Part shown: positions 55,155 through 63,352 of the stretch, piece by piece
Position numbering within the stretch: the first letter of the stretch is position 1
Layout of the letters: each line of letters begins with the position of its first letter
Assembly (NCBI GenBank): GCA_018241125.1
Contig: JAFEEL010000021.1
Span: 1 to 63,352 of the forward strand
DNA from: Pseudomonadota bacterium
GTDB lineage: Bacteria > Pseudomonadota > Gammaproteobacteria > Xanthomonadales > Xanthomonadaceae
DNA length: 63,352 nucleotides
Direction: 5' to 3'
Made by a program: the position numbers and the translations under genes
The notes under the pieces: model-generated
Told to the model about the DNA's origin: nothing
Databases searched by the model: none
Seen by the model: only the letters and a program-made list of their open reading frames with translations

Positions 55155-55435
55155 TCGATCGCGGCCTCGACCCTGCGGGTCTCGATCCGCGCCTCACCAC
55201 GAACGGAAACTCGATCGCGGCATCGATCCGGATGAAGTCAGGGTCTGCCTCCGCGCCTCTCCACGAACGGAAACTCGATCGCGGCATCGATCCGGATGAA
55301 GCCCGGGTCTGCCTCCGCGCCTCGCCACGAACGGAAACTCGATCGCGGCCTCGACCCTGCGGGTCTCGATCCGCGCCTCACCACGAACGGAAACTCGATC
55401 GCGGCCTCGACCCTTCGGGTCTCGATCCACGTCAC
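55155..55435 (-). repeat. Opposed array of 56-64 base repeats
   Basis: Units start at 55198, 55262, 55326 and 55382, with a partial unit at 55155. Each carries CTCACCACGAACGGAAACTC, the reverse complement of the GTTCGTGGTGAG motif of the preceding array, followed by GATCGCGGC and either ATCGATCCGGATGAAG or CTCGACCCTGCGGGTCTCG. The two arrays therefore face each other. Confidence 0.88.
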
Positions 55436-55445
55436 CCGCGAGCGG

Positions 55446-57938
55446 TCAGCGACCGGGCATCAGTCGCAGCGTGTATTTTGTCGCGCCCGGCAGGAACGGC
55501 GTCGGCTCGCCGCGCACCCAGGCTTCGTGGCCCGCGCCCCAGAACGGTGACAGCGGGTTGCCCGATTGCCCGGCGGGCATTTCGATGATGCCGTCGGCCT
55601 CGTGCCCGGGTGCGACCACCATGCGCTCGGAGGCGCCGAAATCCGGCGCGGCCACGCGCGGCATGTCGGTATCGCCGGGCAGTTCGTCCGGCGGCATGCA
55701 CAGCCAGCGCTTGAAAATCGATGGCAGCGCCTGCGCCAGCGGATGACAGATCGCGGCGGTATTGCGCTCGCCCCAGCGGCGCTGCGCCAGTGGCCCGCGC
55801 TTGGCCAACTCGTCGCGCACCTGCGCGGCGGCATCCTCCAGCAGCGCATCCCAACCCGTGGTGCCGTGGCAAAGCATGACCGCGTGCGTGTTCGCGCAAT
55901 CGGCGAAGCGGCGGGGCAACAGGTTGTCCGGTCGCTGCATCAGCAGCGGCCACGCCACGCCTTCCAGTTGCGGCAGGCTGGGCATGAGGAAGTCCTTGCC
56001 CAATGCGACTTCTGCGGGCGCCAGCAATCCGTCGCGGATGCGCGCGAGCACTTCGATCCTCCACGCGCGCACGAGGCGGTAGCTCACGGAATCTGGAGCA
56101 GCGCGGCCGTCCCAGTGCGCGGCGGCGGTCGCCAACTGACGCAGGGCCGGGGTCTTGGCGCGTGCTGACTCGTCCTGCAACAGCTTCCACCAGCGTTGCA
56201 GGAACAGCGCGCGGTCGTCGAGCTGGATGGCGAGCAAATCTTTTTCGGTGAAGCGATTCCTGGCGAACAAGTCGTCGCGCATCTGCTGGGCGCGCGCGCC
56301 CAGCGCGTAGCCGCCGTCGCCGATGACGCGCAAATCCTCGCCGTCGACCACGCGGTTGTTGGCCGTCCACAGGCGGCCCGATGGCGGATTGCGAATGACC
56401 GGATTGGCGTCGAGCCAGCCCGTCCCTGCGCCTTCCCAGGTCGGGCAGGGCGCGCCGTCAGCGGCATCGCTTGCAGGCGCTGCCGTGGCGGGCGGGGTCG
56501 CACTGGGCGCATTGGGAGCTTCGATTTCCGGCACGGCGCGGTCGCAGTGCATGGACGCGAACGCGCGCGGGATGCGCCCGCCAATGGTCCATGCGATATG
56601 CCCGTCACGATCGCCAAGCAGCACGTTCTGCGCCGGAATACCGGCCTGATTGGCCACCTTCAGGGCCGCGTCGAGGTCACCGACCGTGGCCATGTCCATC
56701 GGCCGCAGGGTCAGCGCGCCGGGCAGGTGCGCGGTCCATTCTTCCGACAGTTGCGCATCCGCACCGGCGACATCGGGCCGGCGCACGCCATGATCGCTTT
56801 GCGTCACCCGCAGCACGACCGGCGCACCGCCTTTGACGAGTATTGTTTCGTCGAACGTGTGCACGCTGGCGTCGGAACGGGTGCATGCGGTGGCTTTGGG
56901 GTCGGCGCAATCGCGCGCCCAATCCATCCAGTCGCCGTAGCTGTTGGTGAATCCCCATGCGACGTGGGTGTTGCTGCCGACGATCACGCCGGGGATGCCC
57001 GGCAGGGTGAAGCCGCTCACGTCCACCTTGCCGTCGGGCGCCTTGGCGTCAGGATAGAGCAGACGCGCACGAAACCAGGTGCCCGGTGCGCGCAGGCCCA
57101 GGTGCATGTCGTCGGCGACGATGGCGCGGCCGTCAGCGGTGAGGCTGCCGCCGACGGCGAGATTGCCGCTGCCGACGGCCGGTTTTTCCGACAGCGTCTT
57201 GGCGGTGGCCGAGTCGGGCATCGGCAGCTGGCGAAGATCCAGAGTTGCCGCATCGGGCAACACCGCGTCGCCGCGCGGCAAGCCTTGCAAGGGCGCATCC
57301 CAACTCGTGCCGTCGCGTGAAAGCAGCGCCCACAGCGCCGGCGGCACGTGCTGCTCGATCCGCCACAGCGCCAGTTCCCGTTGATCGTCGCCGCCTTGCA
57401 GGTCGAAATACATCGCGTAACCGACCAGTGGCGTGTCGGCCAGTTGCCATGGCTTTGGCTTCACGCCCAGCAGCACGTACGGCCACGGGCGCACCGCCAG
57501 ATCATTCAAGCCGGCGTTGACGCCTTCGGTATAGGCGCGCAGTTGCGGCAGTTTGTCGCCGGCGATGAGCGCGATGTTGGCCTGCACGCGGGCGCGGAAA
57601 CGGTGCACGCGGTGCTTCTTGTCCAGATCCAGCGCCAGCGGCCCGAACAGCTCGGACAACTCGCCGGCCGCCGAGCGGCGCATCAAATCCATCTCGAAAT
57701 AGCGTTCCTGCGCGTGCACGAAGCCCAAAGCGCGCATCGCGTCGGTTGCGTTGGCCGCGTGGATGGTGACCACGCCCAGCCCATCGCGTTCGATCGTCAC
57801 CGGCGCCGACAAGCCGGGCAACGCGAGCTGGCCGTCGAGCCGGGCCACGCTGCCGCGCAGCAGCCACCAGCCGCCGATGCACGCGAGCACGAACAACACC
57901 AGCAGCGCCAGCGCGCCGCGCTTGAGCCATCGGAGCAT
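55446..57938 (-). CDS. Penicillin acylase family protein (Ntn amidohydrolase)
   Basis: An 830-residue N-terminal-nucleophile hydrolase precursor. A membrane or signal segment (ALALLVLFVLACIGGWWLL) opens it. The alpha part has VTIERDGLGVVTIHAANATD and GFVHAQERYFEMDLMRR. The likely autocatalytic serine is in AVGSGNLAVGG near residue 255, followed by GRAIVADDMHLGLRAPGTW of the beta chain, and VGSNTHVAWGFTNSYGDWMD. Relatives cleave penicillins or acyl-homoserine lactones; the substrate here is unknown. A GGGGAGG site precedes ATG 57938. It is divergent from prfB. Confidence 0.88.
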   Translation of the reverse strand: MLRWLKRGALALLVLFVLACIGGWWLLRGSVARLDGQLALPGLSAPVTIERDGLGVVTIHAANATDAMRALGFVHAQERYFEMDLMRRSAAGELSELFGPLALDLDKKHRVHRFRARVQANIALIAGDKLPQLRAYTEGVNAGLNDLAVRPWPYVLLGVKPKPWQLADTPLVGYAMYFDLQGGDDQRELALWRIEQHVPPALWALLSRDGTSWDAPLQGLPRGDAVLPDAATLDLRQLPMPDSATAKTLSEKPAVGSGNLAVGGSLTADGRAIVADDMHLGLRAPGTWFRARLLYPDAKAPDGKVDVSGFTLPGIPGVIVGSNTHVAWGFTNSYGDWMDWARDCADPKATACTRSDASVHTFDETILVKGGAPVVLRVTQSDHGVRRPDVAGADAQLSEEWTAHLPGALTLRPMDMATVGDLDAALKVANQAGIPAQNVLLGDRDGHIAWTIGGRIPRAFASMHCDRAVPEIEAPNAPSATPPATAAPASDAADGAPCPTWEGAGTGWLDANPVIRNPPSGRLWTANNRVVDGEDLRVIGDGGYALGARAQQMRDDLFARNRFTEKDLLAIQLDDRALFLQRWWKLLQDESARAKTPALRQLATAAAHWDGRAAPDSVSYRLVRAWRIEVLARIRDGLLAPAEVALGKDFLMPSLPQLEGVAWPLLMQRPDNLLPRRFADCANTHAVMLCHGTTGWDALLEDAAAQVRDELAKRGPLAQRRWGERNTAAICHPLAQALPSIFKRWLCMPPDELPGDTDMPRVAAPDFGASERMVVAPGHEADGIIEMPAGQSGNPLSPFWGAGHEAWVRGEPTPFLPGATKYTLRLMPGR

Positions 57939-58085
57939 GCATCGCCTCCCCTGCGGGTAAGGAAGCTTAGCCGATGCGCAGTTGCTCTGGTGCGCGCGCA
58001 GGCCACCGACGCCCAGCGTGCCGGCGCAGGCGTGCGCATCTTGCTACCATGCGCGCCCTGCCTGCGAACCGCCAACCGCACCGCC

Positions 58086-59214
58086 ATGATCGAGACCAAC
58101 CCGATCCGTTTCCGCATCGCCGACCTTCGAGCCCGACTCGCGTCGCTCCGGGGGTATCTTTGACTTCGACGTCAAGGTCGAACGTCTGGAAGAAGTAAGC
58201 CGGGAACTCGAAGACCCCAGCATCTGGAACACGCCCGACAAGGCGCAGGCGCTGGGCAAGGAACGCGCCGCGCTGGATAAAGTGGTTGGCGGTGTCCGCG
58301 CCATCACCGACGGGCTGGACGGTGCCGCCGAACTGCTGGAGCTGGCCGAGGCCGAGGCCGACGACGACACCGCGCAGGCGGTGGCGGCGGATGTCGAAGT
58401 GCAGGCAAAGCACGTCGAGCAGCTCGAGTTCCAGCGCATGTTCGCGGGCAAGATGGACTCGGCCAATGCCTTCGTGGACATCCAGGCCGGGGCCGGCGGC
58501 ACCGAAGCGCAGGACTGGGCGGAGATGCTGCTGCGCATGTACCTGCGCTGGTGCGAGGCCAAGGGCTGGAAGACCGAACTGCTGGAAGCCAGTGCCGGCG
58601 ACGTGGCGGGCCTGAAGTCGGCCAGTTTCGCGGTGCAGGGCGATTACGCCTACGGCTGGCTGAAGACCGAGATCGGCGTGCACCGACTGGTGCGCAAGTC
58701 GCCGTTCGATTCCGACAACCGCCGTCACACCAGCTTCACCTCGGTGTTCGTCGCGCCGGAAGTCGATGACGACATCGACATCGAGATCAATCCCGCCGAC
58801 CTCAAGACCGACGTCTATCGTTCGTCGGGCGCCGGCGGCCAGCACGTCAACAAGACCGAATCGGCGGTGCGCATCACCCATGTTCCCAGTGGCATCGTGG
58901 TCGCCTGCCAGACCCAGCGCAGCCAGCACGCCAATCGTGACCACGCGATGAAGATGCTCAAGGCCAAGCTGTACGAGATGGAAGTGCAAAAGCGCAACGC
59001 CGAGAAAGACAAACTGGAAGCCACCAAGTCCGACATCGGCTGGGGCAGCCAGATCCGCAACTACGTGCTTGACCAGTCGCGCATCAAGGATCTGCGCACC
59101 GGCATCGAGCGCTCGGATACGCAAAAGGTGCTCGACGGCGATCTGGACGAGTTCATCGAGGCCAGCCTGAAGGCGGGTCTGGAAGCGGGGGCCAAGCGCA
59201 GCGATGCGGTGTGA
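58086..59214 (+). CDS. prfB: Peptide chain release factor 2 (programmed +1 frameshift)
   Basis: RF2 recognises UGA and UAA. The gene is read in two frames: codons 1-25 from ATG 58086 end at TGA 58161-58163, and the main frame continues from GAC 58162 to 59214, giving 375 residues. The site has the classical autoregulatory layout, CGGGGGTATCTTTGAC, with an internal Shine-Dalgarno-like run before CTT TGA C. The anticodon-like tripeptide is in [12 protein letters not shown], and the catalytic motif is [12 protein letters not shown]. Join positions are 58086..58160 and 58162..59214. Confidence 0.96.
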
Positions 59215-59216
59215 GC

Positions 59217-59735
59217 CGGGAGCCGGGAGCCGGGAGCCGGGAGCCGGGAGCCGGGAGCCGGGAGCAGGGAGCAGGGAGCAGGGAGCAGGGAGCGGTCAGT
59301 AAAGCCCCTCTCCCATCGGGAGAGGGGTTGGGGTGAGGGGCGGATGCCGTCGTGCAGACTGATTTTCCGCATGTTGCTCGCCCCTCATCCGGCGCTGCGC
59401 GCCACCTTCTCCCGGAGGGAGCAGGGAGCAGGAAGCAGGGAGAAGGAAGCAGGGAGCAGGAAGCAGGGAGCAGGAAGCAGGGAGCAGGAAGCAGGGAGCA
59501 GGAAGCAAAGCCCCTCTCCCATCGGGAGAGGGGTTGGGGTGAGGGGCGGATGCCGTCGTGCAGACTGATTTTCCGCTTGTTGCTCGCCCCTCATCCGGCG
59601 CTGCGCACCACCTTCTCCCGGAGGGAGAAGGAAGCCGGAAGCAGGGAGCAGGGAGCATCGAGCAGGAAGCAGGGAGCAGGGAGCATCGAGCAGGAAGCAG
59701 GGAGCAGGGAGCATTGAGCAGGGAGCATCCAATCA
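59217..59735. repeat. Heptamer arrays and two 117-base REP-like copies between prfB and lysS
   Basis: Seven-base GGGAGCC then GGGAGCA units (59217-59293) are followed by a 117-base element at 59304-59420, further heptamers (GGAGCAG, GAAGCAG) to 59508, a second copy of the element at 59510-59626, and a last heptamer run to 59735. The 117-base element opens with CCCCTCTCCC ATC GGGAGAGGGG, a perfect 10-bp stem, and ends CTTCTCCCGGAGGGA; the two copies are nearly identical. No gene is seen in 59215-59793. Confidence 0.92.
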
Positions 59736-59793
59736 CAGTGCGTTCGCGATTACGCAGACGTGACGAACACGAAACATCATCGACAACCACGCC

Positions 59794-61302
<1,509 letters not shown>

Positions 61303-61472
61303 CGCGGGGCGGAGGCTGCAATGGAGTAGGCAGCCCGCGGAGCCTGGTCGTAGCAGCTGTATCGAATCGGTGCGATTGCATCGATTCGTGGCCTGTGTGA
61401 GGCTTGCGCATCCGGGTTCGGCCACGCTGGCCAGGCGTGCATCGGGCCAACGGCGTGCGATCGGGGGTGGCG

Positions 61473-63352
61473 ATGCACCTGAATCTGCGCAAGAAGCTCG
61501 TTCTTTGGCTGTTAGTCGCCAGCGTGCTGGTGGGCGCGGCCACGATGCTGGTCGTGCGTTCGATCCTGAACCGCATCGAAATCGATCTGATCCGCAAGGA
61601 GGCGGCAGAGCATGTGGTCGCCCGCGGCGAACAGGCGGCGGCGCGCATGCAGGCCGACATCGTCCTCGCGCGGAGCATGGCCGCATCCAAGCCGATCGTC
61701 GGTTGGGTCGCCCATCCCGACGATCCTGCAACGGTGGCGCCGGCGCTGGAGGCATTGCGCGGCTACATCGACTTGTTCTCCGATCGCAACGTCTTCATCG
61801 CGTCGCGCGTATCCGGCCGCCTTTATCACCTCGACAATGCCGCGCTCGATCGCGCCGGCGACTCCATGCCGCCACCGCAGCGCACGTTGTCTGCCAGCCA
61901 TCCTGACGATCGTTGGTTCTTCAGTACCCTGGCCCAGACGCTCCCGTATCAGCTCACCGTCGATCACAACGACAAGCTCGATGTCTCCCGGCTGTGGGTC
62001 AACGTGGGGGTGCGACAGGATGGCAAGGCGATAGGCGTCGTCGGCACCAGTATCTTGATGCCCCGCTACGCCGTGTCTTTGCTCAAAAGCCATGTCTCGG
62101 GCGTTCCGGGCATGTTCCTCGATGCAAGCGGCGCCATCGTCGGCCAACCCGATGCGTCGCACGTTGCCAACGGATCACGGATGGATTCGGCTTCCGGGCC
62201 CGGCACCATCTGGGATCGGATTCCCGATCCCGATCAGCGCGCGGCCCTGCGGCAGGCGATGCGCTCGGTATCCGCCACCGATGGCGGAGGCAGTCAGACG
62301 GTGGTGATCGATCTGGAAGGGGTACGCCGCGTCGTTGCGGTCACCTACCTGCCGTTGTTCCGTTGGTATGGCATCGTGGTTTTCGATACCACCAACGGCT
62401 CTGCGGTCGGCCACTACCTGCCGCTGATCGCGGCGATGTTTGCCGGAACGGTGGTTTTTCTCGTGGTGTTGCTGGCGGCGGGGCGGCGCCTCGTCATCGC
62501 GCCGGTGGATGAGCTGGTGGGCGCTACCCGCAGGGTTGCCGAAGGCGATTACACGGTACGTCTGCCGGAGGGCCGCGACGACGAAATCGGCGAGCTGATG
62601 GCCTCGTTCAATCGCATGACGGCGCGCATTGCACAAGCGCAGCGTTCCGAACTGATCGCCGCCGAGCGCTGGTACCGGGAGATCCTCGAATCGGCGCCCG
62701 ACGGCATGCTGGTGGTCGACGAGCAGGGCGCGATCGTGCTTGCCAACCAGCAAATCGACACCATCTTCGGTTACGCGCGCGGCGAACTGCTGGGGGTGCA
62801 GGTCGAGCGCCTCGTCCCGGTCGAAGTGCGCGACCGTCACGCCGGCTTGCGCGAAGAATTCATCCGCAGTGAAGCCGTCCGGCGGCACGCGTTGGATCGC
62901 GGCGCCGTTCGTGCCGTGCGCAAGGACGGCAGCGAGTTTCTGGTCGAAATCGGCTTGTCGAGGCTGCCGGCCTTCGGCTCCCACGGCGTGAGCGTGTGCG
63001 CCTCGGTGCGCGATATCAGCGCGCGCCGTCAGGCCGAAGAACACCTGGCGATGCTCGAAGAGCGCAGCCGGCTGATCCTGGCGTCGGTAAGCGACAGCAT
63101 CGTCGGGCAGGACGCCGATGGACATATCGTGTTCGCCAACGTCGCGGCGCTGCGCATGTTCGGCTACACCGAGCAGGAGATGATCGGGCAGTCGCTGCAC
63201 GATCTGGCCCACCACAGCCGCGCCGATGGCAGCGTGTATCCGCTCGAGGCATGCCCGATCTACCGGACCGGCAGGGACGGGATCGTGCGCACTGTCGATG
63301 ACGAGGTGCTCTGGCGCAAGGATGGAAGTTCCTTTGCGGCCGAGTATTCGGC
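61473..63352 (+). CDS. Membrane sensor with HAMP and PAS domains (cut by window end)
   Basis: The first 626 codons of a signalling protein. A transmembrane helix (LVLWLLVASVLVGAATMLVV) lies at residues about 9-28, a periplasmic Cache-like sensor region follows to about 310, the second helix is FAGTVVFLVVLLAAG near 322-336, and HAMP (RVAEGDYTVRLPEGRDDEIG) covers 337-390. A first PAS domain starts at about 400 (WYREILESAPDGMLVVDEQG) and a second at about 530 (LILASVSDSIVGQDADGHIV). The output domain (histidine kinase or GGDEF/EAL) is beyond the window. The start ATG 61473 follows GGGGGTGG at close spacing. In Xanthomonas the rpf signalling genes follow lysS, so a sensor in this place is fitting. 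Confidence 0.85.
   Translation, partial: MHLNLRKKLVLWLLVASVLVGAATMLVVRSILNRIEIDLIRKEAAEHVVARGEQAAARMQADIVLARSMAASKPIVGWVAHPDDPATVAPALEALRGYIDLFSDRNVFIASRVSGRLYHLDNAALDRAGDSMPPPQRTLSASHPDDRWFFSTLAQTLPYQLTVDHNDKLDVSRLWVNVGVRQDGKAIGVVGTSILMPRYAVSLLKSHVSGVPGMFLDASGAIVGQPDASHVANGSRMDSASGPGTIWDRIPDPDQRAALRQAMRSVSATDGGGSQTVVIDLEGVRRVVAVTYLPLFRWYGIVVFDTTNGSAVGHYLPLIAAMFAGTVVFLVVLLAAGRRLVIAPVDELVGATRRVAEGDYTVRLPEGRDDEIGELMASFNRMTARIAQAQRSELIAAERWYREILESAPDGMLVVDEQGAIVLANQQIDTIFGYARGELLGVQVERLVPVEVRDRHAGLREEFIRSEAVRRHALDRGAVRAVRKDGSEFLVEIGLSRLPAFGSHGVSVCASVRDISARRQAEEHLAMLEERSRLILASVSDSIVGQDADGHIVFANVAALRMFGYTEQEMIGQSLHDLAHHSRADGSVYPLEACPIYRTGRDGIVRTVDDEVLWRKDGSSFAAEYS

Noticed and set aside
54761-55435. 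Possible CRISPR array or repeat-protein gene
   Set aside because: Units of 56-64 bases abut without unique spacers, the two halves face each other, and the short frames found there are repeats of the same DNA with no start signals.
58086-58163. Separate 25-residue leader peptide before prfB
   Set aside because: The CTT TGA C frameshift site with its upstream SD-like run shows it is the first segment of RF2.

Overview
The window is high-GC chromosomal DNA of a gammaproteobacterium, most likely of the Xanthomonadales/Lysobacterales (Lysobacteraceae or Rhodanobacteraceae type). The evidence is the gene order, a Coq7-type ubiquinone hydroxylase, a TonB-dependent receptor of the kind common in this group, -10 boxes placed 6 to 9 bases before start codons, and several families of short interspersed repeats. 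Fourteen gene junctions use a 4-base ATGA or GTGA overlap, so most operons look translationally coupled.

Layout. 1-500: end of an IS30-type element abutting a truncated gene. 548-6240: ATP-grasp protein, then pgk-gph, glcF-like/coq7 and rplM-rpsI. 6250-6800: tRNA-Gln, a terminator-like hairpin and what looks like the shrunken end of a class C group II intron. 6795-12592: padR with a HAAS/sensor-domain membrane protein, then an M16 peptidase pair whose linkers are built from interspersed repeats. 12614-16592: cyclic-nucleotide-binding/DUF1003 protein, YiiX-like hydrolase and yqgE-ruvX-pyrB. 16813-32305 (minus strand): dnaE, rnhB, lpxB, lpxA, fabZ, lpxD, bamA, rseP, dxr, cdsA, uppS and frr, which cover lipid A synthesis, outer-membrane assembly, isoprenoid, phospholipid and undecaprenyl synthesis, and ribosome recycling. 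32384-41172: an accessory block between frr and pyrH, made of a TonB receptor, a giant Ser/Thr kinase with a WD40-like sensor region, a degenerate sigma-like protein and an ECF sigma factor. 41248-45184: pyrH, degV, tsf and rpsB. 45428-48452: a second accessory insert, an IS with a frameshifted transposase followed by marR and a VOC-VOC-pentapeptide fusion gene. 48513-54725: map, glnD, dapD, a membrane protein gene, an arsC/yffB-like gene and dapE (nitrogen sensing and lysine/peptidoglycan precursor synthesis). 54761-55435: two opposed repeat arrays. 55446-63352: penicillin-acylase family protein, prfB with its programmed frameshift, a repeat block, lysS and the start of a HAMP/PAS sensor.

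The most notable signal is that interspersed repeats have entered essential or conserved genes in frame. Seven-base tandem repeats encode an extra loop in DnaE and an N-terminal leader in LpxB, and the same type of repeat lies between prfB and lysS. REP-like units encode the low-complexity linkers of both M16 proteins, and the same 21-base core recurs in the pyrB-dnaE gap. Second is the ECF/degenerate-sigma/kinase/TonB-receptor block, whose sigma, kinase, propeller and C-terminal domains resemble modular sensor kinases of Planctomycetes and Acidobacteria. Third is the VOC-VOC-pentapeptide fusion under a MarR-type regulator.
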